Shown: positions 14,489 to 24,202, counted from the stretch's first letter. The stretch is DNA of 64,000 bases from WTGU01 sp965200925 (GCA_965200925.1 OZ241738.1:3038001-3102000); one strand, 5' to 3'. Notes: generated from the sequence alone by a model not told the origin. Translations and numbers: made by a program.

Positions 14489-17400
14489 GTGACGGACGGG
14501 AGCCGTTCCGGGCGGGCGGACGCCATGAGCGGGCAGAAGGCGGCGCTCCTGGTGGTCGGCGCGCACCGCAGCGGTACGTCGGCGACCGCGCGCGTCCTGA
14601 ATCTGCTCGGTTGCGATCTGCCCCGGCGTCTGATCGAGGCCAACCCGACCAATCCGGCCGGACATTGGGAGCCCCGGGAGGTCGTGGCCCTGAACGGCGA
14701 AATTCTGGCGTCTTCCGGCGCCGCATGGGACGATTGGAGCGCGTTCGACCGGGCTTGGTACGCCTCGCCGGTCGCGCAAGGGTTCCGCGCGCGGGCCCGT
14801 GCGGTGCTGGAAGGCGCGTTCGCCGACAGCCGGCTGTTCGTTCTGAAGGACCCGCGTCTGTGCCGCCTGCTGCCCTTCTGGCTCGAGGCCGTGCGGGCTT
14901 TCGGCGCCGCCCCCTTCGTCGTTTCGCCGATCCGCAATCCCCTGGACGCGGCCTTGTCCCTGGAAGAGCGGGACGGGATCGACCCGTCGATCGGGCATCT
15001 CATCTGGTTACGGCACGTTCTCGACGCCGAGAAAGCCTCGCGAGAGGTCAAACGCGCCTACCTGCGGTACGAAACGCTTCTGTCGCGGCCGCATGCGGCC
15101 GCGAACGCCTTGGGCACCGCCCTCGGCATTTCGTGGCCGAAACACGTCTCGATCGAAGGCCGGATGGAGATCGACGAATTCCTTTCCTCCGATCTGCACC
15201 ATCATCGGGCCGACGACGAGGCGCTGCTGACGAGCCCGGCGCTTTCGCGCTGGATCGTGTCGAGTTTCGAGATTTTCGATCGCTGGTGCCGCGGCGAGGT
15301 GCGCGCCGGCGACACCGGGAAGCTCGGCCGGATCAGGGCGGCTTTCGACGCGGCGACGCCGGCCTTCGCCCGCGCCGTCGCGGCAGGCCGACGGGCCGTC
15401 AGGAAGCGCGAGGGTGAGATTGCGGGTTTGGAGCGGGGGGTTGCGGAGCGGGACGGTCGGATCGTCGAGTTGAGCGCCGCGCTGTCGGCGCGTGAGGGTG
15501 AAGTTGCGGAGCGGGACGGTCGGATCGTCGAGTTGAGCGCCGCGCTGTCGGCGCGTGAGGGTGAGGTTGCGGAGCGGGACGGTCGGATCGTCGAGTTGAG
15601 CGCCGCGCTGTCGGCGCGTGAGGGTGAGGTTGCGGAGCGGGACGGTCGGATCGTCGAGTTGAGCGCCGCGCTGTCGGCGCGCGAGGGTGAGGTTGCGGTT
15701 TTGGAGCGGACGGTGGAAGAGCACGCGCGCGCCCTCGCGCTTTTGTACGCATCCAGGAGTTGGCGGGTGACCGCGCCTCTAAGGTTTCCGCGACGCCTGT
15801 GGCAAGCATCCAAACGCTTGTTCCTTCATGAGGTTCGTCGCCTGAAGGAAGCCGCGTTCCGCTCACGCGCGAATCGGAGATTGATTGAGTGGTTATTTTC
15901 AATATTGCATCGTCATCCGGAACTAATTCCGGTCGCCCGTCGAGCGTCGTACCTGCTTCCCTCGGGTATAGCCATTCCGATTCGCCGTTACCATTACAAA
16001 TGGAAAAACTCGTCGTCTTTTCCCTCTCATACATCCCTTGTTAAGCAGCAGATACGGCACAGAATAAGAAGAAAACAGAAGACGATAGATCTGGAAACTC
16101 TGCGCTCGTATTCGATGAAAGGTCAGTTGACGAAGGGCTGGTACGGTGGCAGAGAATTAAGGCAGGGAGAGACGTTTTTAGCGACTGAAAGTCCACCACA
16201 GGAGATTCTGATCCTGGCGGAGGACGCCTATCAGGCCGGCACCCAAGAGATAGGGAGCCGCTATCTTGCTCACCGGGGAGGGGTTGAAGAAGCCCCACCA
16301 TATCTGCGTTGTGCTCCCCTCGGCGAGTTCCGTCGCTTCCTGGGTGAGAAACTCCCACCGGATGGCGTGGCTGAGATGCCCGGTTGCGGTGGCTTTACGG
16401 TTATCACACCGTTCCACCGCCATCTTGATTTCTTCCGCAATGCAGCCGCTTCGGTAGACCTGCTATTCTCCGCGGAAGAGGTGGAGCGAGCGACCGTCGA
16501 ATGGCTGGTGGTCAATGACGATCCCGTCATATCTTCGGAAGAGATCGCGGAACACATTCCGAAACGTCTGCGGTCTACCGTCCGGCACATCCGCCCCGAT
16601 GGGGCCGGAGGCATCGTGGATGCGTTGAACAGCGGCATCCGGTGCGCACGACACCGATGGCTTCTGTTTCTCGACTGCGATGACGAGATCGAGTCGAACG
16701 CGATCACCGTTTTGAAGCACTATATCGGGTTGTTCCCCCGCTGCCGGTATATTTCCTCCTCAATGACCGATATCGACGAGAAAGGTGCCGTCCTTCGCTT
16801 CCGGGGCAATGAGCATCCCATCGATCGCCTGTTCGATATCGGAATGCTGGCGGGGCATCTGAAGATGATCCGCCGCGATTTGTTCGACGACATCGGCTAT
16901 CTGGATCCGAGATTCAACTTATGCCAGGATTACGAGTTTGCGTTGCGCACGGCGATGCATGAGCCGATCCTGAAAATTCCTGAACCTCTGTACCGCTACC
17001 GGTGGCACGAGAAGACGCAGTCGACTTCCCATGCCAACCGGCAGAAAGCTATCCACGAAAGGATCCAGCGCGAATATCTGCACCGGTTTCTGGACCTGAG
17101 GGAAGAAGTGAAACCCGACCGCAAAAAGGCGGAATCGCAAGCCGTGCACCGCCCGACTTTGCACCCGCGCACTCCGCTGCTCGGTGCCATCATCGTCCGC
17201 ACTCAGAACAAACGTCCGAAACTGTTGCGGGAGGCAGTCGAATCCATCGCCGTCCAAGCATCCGCCCTCACGCCCGTTGTCGTTGTCCACGGCAGTGACA
17301 GAGACTTGCACAACGTCGAACTTCAACTGCGCGGCATGGGCGATGTCGTCTTGCTTCACGCATGCGAAGAGCGAAAGCCGAACAAGAGGCTCGGCTATCC

Positions 17401-18055
17401 CGCCAATGTAGCTCTCGACTACATAGCAGAACGGCCCGGCAGATTCGACTACATTACCTTTTTGGATGACGACGACATCATCTATCCGTTCTTCTCGCAG
17501 GAAATGGATGAAGCCTTGGAGTGGAGTAGTGCAGATATCGTCTATGCCATGTCGAATCGACGCTGGCCGTGGCGGGCTGCCGAACCAGGGCCTGTACCGC
17601 TTCCTGCCAGCTGCCTGATCGCGGAAAACTTCATTCCATGCAACGCTTATTGCCTCGCGACGTCATTCCTGTGCCGCTGCGACATTCGCTTCGACGAGAA
17701 CACGCTCTATCTGGACGACTGGGATTTTCTTCTTTCTTTGTGGAATGCCGGAGCGCGTTTCCATTTCGTGCCGAAAACGGTATCCGAGTTCCGCATCACC
17801 AACGACGGCAACACCGTGGAGAAGAAATATCCGAAGCTCTATGCTCAAGCCGCCGCCCGAATGCAGGAGAAGGCTTGGAACATCGCGGTTTCCCGGGAAG
17901 GGGGGCTGTCTCGCTTTTGGCGAGACGTGCTCGATTTCGAGTGGCTGGAGACACGAATGTTTAATGAGCGCACCGTCGATCTGGCACACGGCATCTGGCT
18001 GAAGGCCGAGCAACACCGGAACGCCCGCCGCAGAGAGGGAAGACCGCAAGGATGA
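14489..18055 (+). CDS. Sulfotransferase / coiled-coil / double GT2 glycosyltransferase fusion
   Basis: About 1,188 residues. Domain order: sulfotransferase-like with PAPS P-loop GAHRSGTSATA (~24-34) and a 3'-phosphate motif SPIRNPLDAALSL; a coiled coil (~300-420) with four 21-residue repeats, ending in LYASRSWRVTAPLR; first GT2 (~630-850: GFTVITPFHRHLDFF, LLFLDCDDEIE); second GT2 (~895-1110: LLGAIIVRTQNKRPKLL, YITFLDDDDIIYPFF). Probably sulfates and elongates a surface glycan. Codon composition becomes markedly less G+C-rich after about 15860, so the gene looks mosaic. The GTG start is set by its Shine-Dalgarno; ATG 14525 is the alternative. Confidence 0.8.
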   Translation: MTDGSRSGRADAMSGQKAALLVVGAHRSGTSATARVLNLLGCDLPRRLIEANPTNPAGHWEPREVVALNGEILASSGAAWDDWSAFDRAWYASPVAQGFRARARAVLEGAFADSRLFVLKDPRLCRLLPFWLEAVRAFGAAPFVVSPIRNPLDAALSLEERDGIDPSIGHLIWLRHVLDAEKASREVKRAYLRYETLLSRPHAAANALGTALGISWPKHVSIEGRMEIDEFLSSDLHHHRADDEALLTSPALSRWIVSSFEIFDRWCRGEVRAGDTGKLGRIRAAFDAATPAFARAVAAGRRAVRKREGEIAGLERGVAERDGRIVELSAALSAREGEVAERDGRIVELSAALSAREGEVAERDGRIVELSAALSAREGEVAERDGRIVELSAALSAREGEVAVLERTVEEHARALALLYASRSWRVTAPLRFPRRLWQASKRLFLHEVRRLKEAAFRSRANRRLIEWLFSILHRHPELIPVARRASYLLPSGIAIPIRRYHYKWKNSSSFPSHTSLVKQQIRHRIRRKQKTIDLETLRSYSMKGQLTKGWYGGRELRQGETFLATESPPQEILILAEDAYQAGTQEIGSRYLAHRGGVEEAPPYLRCAPLGEFRRFLGEKLPPDGVAEMPGCGGFTVITPFHRHLDFFRNAAASVDLLFSAEEVERATVEWLVVNDDPVISSEEIAEHIPKRLRSTVRHIRPDGAGGIVDALNSGIRCARHRWLLFLDCDDEIESNAITVLKHYIGLFPRCRYISSSMTDIDEKGAVLRFRGNEHPIDRLFDIGMLAGHLKMIRRDLFDDIGYLDPRFNLCQDYEFALRTAMHEPILKIPEPLYRYRWHEKTQSTSHANRQKAIHERIQREYLHRFLDLREEVKPDRKKAESQAVHRPTLHPRTPLLGAIIVRTQNKRPKLLREAVESIAVQASALTPVVVVHGSDRDLHNVELQLRGMGDVVLLHACEERKPNKRLGYPANVALDYIAERPGRFDYITFLDDDDIIYPFFSQEMDEALEWSSADIVYAMSNRRWPWRAAEPGPVPLPASCLIAENFIPCNAYCLATSFLCRCDIRFDENTLYLDDWDFLLSLWNAGARFHFVPKTVSEFRITNDGNTVEKKYPKLYAQAAARMQEKAWNIAVSREGGLSRFWRDVLDFEWLETRMFNERTVDLAHGIWLKAEQHRNARRREGRPQG
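15440..15691 (+). repeat. Four tandem 63-bp in-frame repeats
   Basis: Units begin at 15440, 15503, 15566 and 15629 and are nearly identical at the DNA level. Each encodes the 21-residue heptad-rich unit EVAERDGRIVELSAALSARE plus Gly. Perfect multiples of three keep the frame, so copy number can change the coiled-coil length without inactivating the enzyme. Confidence 0.97.
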
Positions 18056-19086
18056 CGGATGGCTACTCTGCTTCGGTTTCCATCCTCATGCCGGTTCTGC
18101 TGCCTCGTGCTGATACCTCTTCCTTGCGCTTGTTGCGCCGATCCCTGAAATCTGTGCTCGATCAGAGCTATCCAGGTGCATTCGAGATAATCGTCATCGA
18201 CGATGGCAGCCCGGTGCCGGTGCGGGACACGATGCGCGAAGCCGGATTGTCGGAATCCCCCGCTATCCGCTGGTTGCGTAACGATCGCAATCACGGCTTG
18301 GTTCAGTCGTTGAACACCGGACTCCAGGAAGCACGCTACGAATTGATTGCGCGGCAAGATGCCGGCGATTACTGGATGACTGGCAAGGTCGCCGCACAGA
18401 TGAAGCGTTTTGAGGCTGATCCGGACCTGTCGTTGATCGCCACCGGCATGGCTCTCACCGATGAGAACGGGAAAGAGATGGAACGGCATGTGCGGCGCGA
18501 CGGTTGGGAAAACATCCTGCGTCTTGCGGCCGAAGACGGCTGGAACCCGTTTCCTCATGCCAGTATTCTGGCGTTGACATCCGTCTACCGCCTGCTCGGC
18601 GGTTACAGTCATGCCCCGGCTTGGGTGCACGCCGAAGATTGGCATTTGTGGTCGATCTGGATACGTTTTTTCAAACCCGCCATGGTGGAGGAACTGCTTT
18701 GCGAATACCGCCAGAGTCCCGGCTCTGTTTCGAACATTCACTCGAAACAGCAGCGCGCCGCGTCGTGTCGGATCCACCGACGCTTGTCGAACGTCGTCGA
18801 TTGGAAAACGCATCCTGAAAACATTCAGAAGCTTGCTGATTTACTTGGCGTAAACCTCCTACAATGTGGCGCGATTTGTTATCGACTTTGGCGATACAGA
18901 CCCGTCGTGAAGATGCCCATGGTCGCCGTCGATCTGCTGCGTCGCATACTTCCCGATCGGGATATTTCTATTGGCAGCAGTGAATATCCACGCATCTATC
19001 GCGTTGAAGATCTTCTCAGAGGCTTCCCGGGCGAACGGCAAATATCCGCCTCGGTCGATGACGTCGTCGTGAAAACCCTGCCTTGA
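18052..19086 (+). CDS. GT2 family glycosyltransferase
   Basis: A 344-residue soluble GT2 enzyme: VSILMPVLLPRAD, FEIIVIDDGSPVPV (nucleotide-binding Asp pair), LNTGLQEARYELIARQDAGDYW (acceptor-side DxD equivalent), and HAEDWHLWSIWIRF. The C-terminal ~100 residues are unassigned. It overlaps the preceding stop as ATGA, so the two are co-translated. Base composition resembles the second half of the fusion gene; both probably arrived together. The sugar specificity cannot be read. Confidence 0.8.
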   Translation: MTDGYSASVSILMPVLLPRADTSSLRLLRRSLKSVLDQSYPGAFEIIVIDDGSPVPVRDTMREAGLSESPAIRWLRNDRNHGLVQSLNTGLQEARYELIARQDAGDYWMTGKVAAQMKRFEADPDLSLIATGMALTDENGKEMERHVRRDGWENILRLAAEDGWNPFPHASILALTSVYRLLGGYSHAPAWVHAEDWHLWSIWIRFFKPAMVEELLCEYRQSPGSVSNIHSKQQRAASCRIHRRLSNVVDWKTHPENIQKLADLLGVNLLQCGAICYRLWRYRPVVKMPMVAVDLLRRILPDRDISIGSSEYPRIYRVEDLLRGFPGERQISASVDDVVVKTLP

Positions 19087-19197
19087 TGCGCGCTCGCAGG
19101 CGATAGTGATAAAGAGAAGTGAATGGTTGCACCGGAGCTGGCCAAGCGGGTCTCAGGGCATGAATCTGCCGAACTGGCTCCGCCGTAGGAAGGAGCC

Positions 19198-20190
19198 ATG
19201 GCCATCTTGAGCGGAGAGAACAACGCTTCGGAATGTACAAGGAACATGCCGACTCTTCTCTCCGTCGTCGTCCCCTGCTTCGACGAGGAGGCGGTGATCC
19301 GCGAGACTCATCGGCGCCTTGTCACGGTCCTCGATGCCGTCCCCGCCCTGGATTTCGAAATCGTCTATGTGGACGACGGCAGCCGCGACGGCACGCTGGA
19401 TATCCTGCGGGGGCTTCAGGGCGCCGACCCGCGCGTGCGGGTGATCGCGCTGTCGCGCAATTTCGGGCACCAAGTCGCCCTGACGGCCGGCTTGGCCGAG
19501 GCTGCCGGCGCCGTGGTCGCCGTCATCGACGCCGACTTGCAGGATCCGCCCGAGGTCATCCCGGAGATGCTGGAGCGCTGGCGCCGGGGCGTCGACGTCG
19601 CCTACGGCGTGCGCGACGAACGCGCGGGCGAGACGGCCTTCAAGCGCTGGACGGCCAAGGCGTTCTACAGGCTCCTCAACCGCGTCGTCGATATCGCCAT
19701 TCCGCTCGACACCGGCGACTTCCGGCTGATGGACCGCCGGGTGGTGGATGCGTTTCTCGCCATGCCTGAGCGCGACCGCTTCGTGCGCGGCATGGTCGCC
19801 TGGGTCGGCTTTCGCCAGGAGCCCGTCCGCTATCGCCGGGCGGCCCGGGCGGCGGGGGAGACGAAATATCCGCTGAGGAAGATGCTGCGCTTCGCCGCGG
19901 ACGGCGTCCTGTCGTTCTCCCTTGCCCCGCTGCGCCTGGCGACCTGGCTCGGCTTCCTCGTCGCAGGGCTGGCCCTGTGTGGAATCGTCTATGCCTTCGT
20001 CGTCCGCCTGGCCACCGACTCATGGGTCAGCGGCTGGGCGCTGCTTTTCATCGCCATCCTGTTTCTCGGAGGGGTGCAGCTCGTTCTCGTCGGCGTCCTC
20101 GGTGAATATCTGGGCCGCGTCTATGCGGAGGTGAAGCGCCGCCCGCTCTATCTGGTTCGGGAGCGGCTCGGGAAGAGCCGGCGTGAGTAG
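19198..20190 (+). CDS. GtrB-like polyprenyl-phosphate glycosyltransferase
   Basis: A DPM1/GtrB/ArnC-type enzyme that loads a sugar, usually glucose, from its nucleotide onto undecaprenyl phosphate on the cytoplasmic face. Seen: SVVVPCFDEEAVI, VDDGSRDGT, VIDADLQDPPEVI, FRLMDRRV, ETKYPLRKM, then two C-terminal transmembrane helices (~235-260 and ~272-295). 330 residues from the ATG at 19198; the fold begins near the second ATG (19246). It is followed by a flippase-like gene and a GT-C gene with short overlaps, together making a three-component glucosylation route. Confidence 0.88.
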   Translation: MAILSGENNASECTRNMPTLLSVVVPCFDEEAVIRETHRRLVTVLDAVPALDFEIVYVDDGSRDGTLDILRGLQGADPRVRVIALSRNFGHQVALTAGLAEAAGAVVAVIDADLQDPPEVIPEMLERWRRGVDVAYGVRDERAGETAFKRWTAKAFYRLLNRVVDIAIPLDTGDFRLMDRRVVDAFLAMPERDRFVRGMVAWVGFRQEPVRYRRAARAAGETKYPLRKMLRFAADGVLSFSLAPLRLATWLGFLVAGLALCGIVYAFVVRLATDSWVSGWALLFIAILFLGGVQLVLVGVLGEYLGRVYAEVKRRPLYLVRERLGKSRRE

Positions 20191-21184
20191 CGCCAAGGGG
20201 CGGTGGCTGAAGCTCGCCGTAGGCTGCGCCGCGACCGCGGGGTTCGCGTGGCTGTTCGCGCGCGAACTGGACGCAGACGCGCTGGGCCGGGCGTTCGCCG
20301 GCCTGTCGGCGCCGGTCGTCGTCCTTGCCCTCGCCTTCTTCGCCGCCGGCGTCGCGGTGCGCCTCGTGCGCTGGTGGTGGATGCTGCGCGCGCTGGAGCC
20401 GGGCCTGCCGGTCGGCGCCTGCATCCGCCCGTTCCTCGCCAGCATGGCCGTCAACAACGTGCTGCCGTTCCGGGCCGGCGACGTGCTTCGGGTCGTGGGG
20501 TTCCGCCGGCAGCTCCGGTCTCCGGCCATGCGGGTGCTCGGGACGCTCGTGATCGAACGCGCCCTGGATGTGGTCGTCCTGTCGGCGGTTTTCTTCGTCT
20601 GCCTGCTCGGGCTGCCGGATGGCGCCCTGCCGCGCGGGGTCGTCGTCGCGGCGATGTGGCTGGCCGGTGCGGGCATGGCCGCGATCCTCGCGCCGATGCT
20701 TCTTCTGCCTTTGTTCGAGCGGTTTCGGGAGCGTCTGCCCGGTCGCCGGTTCCTCGCGGCGCGGCCCTGGACGGAGGCGGTCTCCAGGCACGGCGCGCAT
20801 CTGGTCGAGTCGCTCGGCCTCGTGCGCTCCCTGCCGAGGTCGCTTGCGCTCTGCGCGCTGTCGGCGGTCGTCTGGCTCTGCGAGGGCGCCTTCTTCGCCG
20901 TCGTGGCCGCCGCGCTCGGAGCCGATAGCGCGCCGCTCGGGCCGTGGCTGTCGCTTTCCGCCGGCTCGCTGGCGACGGCCATTCCCAGCGCGCCGGGTTA
21001 TGTCGGAACCTTCGACTATTTCGCCGCTCAGGGCCTCGCCGCTTATGGTGCGCCCCCCGAGACCGCCGCCGCTTTCGCGCTGACCGTCCACGCGCTGTGG
21101 TGGGCGCCGTTGACCGCCGTGGGGTTGGCGTGTTACTGGTTTCCGCAAGTTTTTGGGGGGAGCTGGAACCGAAAAAGCTCATGA
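20183..21184 (+). CDS. YbhN/UPF0104-like lysylphosphatidylglycerol-synthase-type membrane protein (putative flippase)
   Basis: A 333-residue protein with about seven to eight hydrophobic helices and the family landmarks FLASMAVNNVLPFRAGDVLRV (~91-111) and SLATAIPSAPGYVGTFDYF (~268-286). Starts at a GTG overlapping the gtrB-like stop, and its own stop overlaps the GT-C start. Family members have been proposed to move lipid-linked substrates; here it occupies the place of the small flippase GtrA in classical gtrABC sets. A flippase role is inferred from position. Confidence 0.82.
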   Translation: MSSAKGRWLKLAVGCAATAGFAWLFARELDADALGRAFAGLSAPVVVLALAFFAAGVAVRLVRWWWMLRALEPGLPVGACIRPFLASMAVNNVLPFRAGDVLRVVGFRRQLRSPAMRVLGTLVIERALDVVVLSAVFFVCLLGLPDGALPRGVVVAAMWLAGAGMAAILAPMLLLPLFERFRERLPGRRFLAARPWTEAVSRHGAHLVESLGLVRSLPRSLALCALSAVVWLCEGAFFAVVAAALGADSAPLGPWLSLSAGSLATAIPSAPGYVGTFDYFAAQGLAAYGAPPETAAAFALTVHALWWAPLTAVGLACYWFPQVFGGSWNRKSS

Positions 21185-23181
21185 GCGTGAGGGATATTTT
21201 GAAACGATTGATGAGAATCGAATGGCCGATAAGGGCGTATGCTGCCGAATGGAGGAATCCGCCCACCTCCAATTGGGTTATGATCGCTATTTTTTTAGGG
21301 CTGTTTTTGGCTTGCTATTCTTCCGTATTAACTAATGATTATGGGTTTGCTGATGATTATTTTGATACAGTATCTGGGAAAGCAGAGTTGGTAGTAGAAA
21401 AAAGAATGGTACGGGAAGGCCGTCCTCTCTATGCGCTATTATCCAAGGTGATTTTGTCCGAAGGCAGACATGTCGAGGACTTCAAATGGGGTCGATTGAT
21501 AGGGATTATCGGAATCGCTTTATTGGCCTTCACCATGTATCGGATGCTCATTCGTGCTGGTTGGAATCAGTCACAGTCCTTTTGCGCAGGAGTTATATTA
21601 TGTACAACCCTCCCGTTTCAAGTATATGCTTCTTGGGCTACAACCAATGTCTTTCCCTTCGCGGCGCTCGCTTCCTCCTGTGCATTTCTCCTGGCGGATA
21701 AAGCCCGTGAAAGGGAGGACTATCGCGGGAAATGTTTACTAGCTGTAGGCGCGATTTTCATGCTTGTCATAGGAACTTCAATATACCAAATGGCAGCCAT
21801 GTTCTTTTGGGTCGTTGCCGGTGCTACCATGCTGAAGTCGGATGTAAAATCTTCAGATGTTCTCCGCCAATTCTTGTGGTGTGGCATCGTTTTTATAGTA
21901 TCCATGTCGCTCGCATATGTGATGTATAAGGTAATTCATCTGTCGTATTCTACGGGCTCTTCCTCGCGCGGAGAGCTGACATTCGACTTCGCCGGGAAGA
22001 TTGAGTATTTTTTTGAAATCCTTCCGGATATCCTTGGGTTCTCTTTTCTATCTCCCTATCACTTTGTCTTTCAGCCAGTTGGCGATCTCTATGCTCATAC
22101 ATACAGCTATCGATTTGAAGATAATGTCATCAAGGTAGTGATTTCTTTTGTAATACTTTGTGGTCTCTTTTTGTATTTTGAAGGCACCGTCAGAGAGCGC
22201 TTATTGAAGTGCATCGTAGCATTGTCCTTGATACCTTTGAGCATGGCTCCAATCCTGATTGTTGAAGAGAACACTTATTGCTATAGGGTATTGGTGGCTC
22301 CTGCGTCTCTCGTCGTCGTGTACGCATTTTTCTCTTTTCGGGGGTTCGCTGGCTTACCGCGATCCTTCTCTCCATCTTGCGCCATCGTTATCGGGGGCAT
22401 TGCGACGATTTCTTCCTTATTCCTGGCTGCTTATCATGTCCGCACCTATATTGTAATACCTCAGGTGGAGGAAATGCAGATCATGCGCTTTCAGCTGGAG
22501 CATGCGGATCTTTCCAAAGTGGAGAAAATCCATGTGATCCGTCCAATATCGGGGAGTGGCGGGGAGTCTCTTGCGCCGACCATGCGATGGGAGTTCGGAT
22601 ACACGTCCTCAGAGCTTAAGTATGCGGCCTCTGGCATGGTGTTCCATTTGCTTCGCGAAATGGCTCCGGACCACATGGATACGCCGGTGAGCGTCGCGTT
22701 CTTCCATGAGAGCGGTTTTATTGAAACGTCTGCAAATCAACTCGTGGTAGATATGACAAATCTTCCCGCCCGACGGCAAGCATATGGTTGGTTTCGTGAC
22801 GGAAACTCGTTCCGGAGACACTTGATTTCTCAATCTACCTTTGACGTATACGTAGACGATCTTTACATATACTATGCGAAAGAACCGTGCTCCCAGAAGG
22901 ATTACGAAACGCGCTTTTTCTTGCATGTGATTCCGACGGATCCGGAATATCTTCCCGAGCACAGAAGGCAACATGGATTCGACAACTATGATTTTGATTT
23001 TCAGCAGTCCGCGCCGTTCGCAAGGCGGCAATATGGTTTTGTTTTCGATGGCAAGTGCATAGCTGTCGTTCCGCGTCCCCGTTACGCCGATGCACGGATC
23101 GTAACTGGCCAATTCTCCGGTGAGAAAAGACTCTGGCAAACCGAGTTTGGTATCGGTATCGTAGGTGCAGATGGTGCTTAA
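21181..23181 (+). CDS. GT-C type membrane glucosyltransferase (GtrII-like)
   Basis: A 666-residue protein with roughly ten hydrophobic helices in its first ~430 residues and a soluble C-terminal domain of ~230. The early periplasmic loop LTNDYGFADDYFD bears the acidic pair typical of GT-C enzymes that use polyprenyl-phosphate sugars, as in GtrII. Coupled by ATGA overlap to the flippase-like gene. Strikingly A+T-richer than the gtrB-like and YbhN-like genes before it, pointing to separate acquisition, as is usual for serotype-determining glucosyltransferases. Confidence 0.78.
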   Translation: MSVRDILKRLMRIEWPIRAYAAEWRNPPTSNWVMIAIFLGLFLACYSSVLTNDYGFADDYFDTVSGKAELVVEKRMVREGRPLYALLSKVILSEGRHVEDFKWGRLIGIIGIALLAFTMYRMLIRAGWNQSQSFCAGVILCTTLPFQVYASWATTNVFPFAALASSCAFLLADKAREREDYRGKCLLAVGAIFMLVIGTSIYQMAAMFFWVVAGATMLKSDVKSSDVLRQFLWCGIVFIVSMSLAYVMYKVIHLSYSTGSSSRGELTFDFAGKIEYFFEILPDILGFSFLSPYHFVFQPVGDLYAHTYSYRFEDNVIKVVISFVILCGLFLYFEGTVRERLLKCIVALSLIPLSMAPILIVEENTYCYRVLVAPASLVVVYAFFSFRGFAGLPRSFSPSCAIVIGGIATISSLFLAAYHVRTYIVIPQVEEMQIMRFQLEHADLSKVEKIHVIRPISGSGGESLAPTMRWEFGYTSSELKYAASGMVFHLLREMAPDHMDTPVSVAFFHESGFIETSANQLVVDMTNLPARRQAYGWFRDGNSFRRHLISQSTFDVYVDDLYIYYAKEPCSQKDYETRFFLHVIPTDPEYLPEHRRQHGFDNYDFDFQQSAPFARRQYGFVFDGKCIAVVPRPRYADARIVTGQFSGEKRLWQTEFGIGIVGADGA

Positions 23182-23239
23182 CGATCACCGCCCGAGCGAG
23201 AATACCACCGAACGCACTCGCGCCGCCCCGGGGGCATCT

Positions 23240-23617
23240 TCAGACCTGTACCCTCACCGGACATGCGCGCGAGGCCAGAAGCTGTTGACGCTGCTTCCTC
23301 TCCGACGGCTCCTCGGGCCAATCGACGATGTTGGCATGCCGCGGCGGATTGTCGTCGCGGTCGATGCGAAGGCCGGCATCGCACACCGCTGCCTCGTCGA
23401 ATTCACCCCAACCGTAGAGGCGCTTGGCCGTGGGGTGTCGCGCAACAACGTCGTTGCCGATATGGCGAATTCCGGCATCGACGAGCCCGTCCACGTGAAA
23501 TACGGAAAGCTTGAGTTCCCTGTTTGGCTCAAACAGCTTCGGTTTCACGGCCGAAGCTGTCAAGCGGCCGCTCTCCAACGCAAATCTTGCTAGCAATCCG
23601 GAAGCCCTGACCGTCAT
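23240..23617 (-). CDS. Unrecognised small protein, last gene of a three-gene operon
   Basis: A 125-residue soluble protein: LLARFALESGRLTASAVKPKLFEPNRELKLSVFHVDGL, then RHPTAKRLYGWGEFDEAAVCDAGLRIDRDDNPPRHANIVDWPEE. It resembles hypothetical proteins I recall as common in proteobacteria (pattern ...K-x-x-F-x-P...LSVF...L.G..PPRHANI.GWP), without an assigned function. ATGA overlap with the upstream gene shows translational coupling. No signal peptide or membrane helix. Confidence 0.6.
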   Translation of the reverse strand: MTVRASGLLARFALESGRLTASAVKPKLFEPNRELKLSVFHVDGLVDAGIRHIGNDVVARHPTAKRLYGWGEFDEAAVCDAGLRIDRDDNPPRHANIVDWPEEPSERKQRQQLLASRACPVRVQV

Positions 23618-24201
23618 GTGCTTTCAGGCTTTCCGAGGCGCTCGAAGCAGCAATTGACAAATTGCGGCAATACCCCTTGCCAGGGTTCACGGCCATTTAC
23701 CCTTGCGCCGCGGAACAGGCCGGAGAAGGCGATCTCCTTTGAAGGGAGAACGCCGACGGTCAGCATCCTGTTTCTATCGACCACCCAATCGAAGTCGACC
23801 TCACCATGCGGAGTCACGTCGACATCGGGGGCATCGCCATACATGACGTGAAGCGGGAATCTGTCCACCAATTCCTGCGCAACCCTGACGGTTTCCGTCT
23901 CAAGTTTGGCGGCGCCTTCCCCATCCCATCCCTCTCTGCCTGCCTTCACGGGCAAAGAAGAAACTCTCTGCTTGAGCGAGGACCGATACTCGCACAAGCG
24001 TCGATTCTGAGTCGACCATACATCACTTGATTGCGTGTTCGCGCCAAAACGGCTCGCCCGTGGTGCATACCCCCTACATAGGAAATTGAAATATTCACGT
24101 AAGGAATTCAGATCATATGTTTGGAAGAAAGGATATACGATCCCTTCTCGTGTGCCAGTAGGCAGATCATGCAGTTCCCTGGTTTCCCTCAGAGCACTCA
24201 T
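23614..24201 (-). CDS. Unrecognised protein, middle gene of a three-gene operon
   Basis: 195 residues from the ATG at 24201, one base after the preceding stop. Its C-terminal half has DVDVTPHGEVDFDWVVDRNRMLTVGVLPSKEIAFSGLF, a beta-rich pattern I associate with hypothetical proteins that travel with the downstream gene. The N-terminal segment ASRFGANTQSSDVWSTQNRRL is repeated in decayed form near 25700. Soluble, no known catalytic motif. Possibly part of a defence or toxin-antitoxin set; not proven. Confidence 0.6.
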   Translation of the reverse strand: MSALRETRELHDLPTGTREGIVYPFFQTYDLNSLREYFNFLCRGYAPRASRFGANTQSSDVWSTQNRRLCEYRSSLKQRVSSLPVKAGREGWDGEGAAKLETETVRVAQELVDRFPLHVMYGDAPDVDVTPHGEVDFDWVVDRNRMLTVGVLPSKEIAFSGLFRGARVNGREPWQGVLPQFVNCCFERLGKPEST

Positions 24202-24202
24202 G

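Noticed and set aside
15440..15691. Regular 63-bp repeats as a CRISPR array
   Set aside because: Units are contiguous with no spacers, in frame, and encode a heptad repeat.
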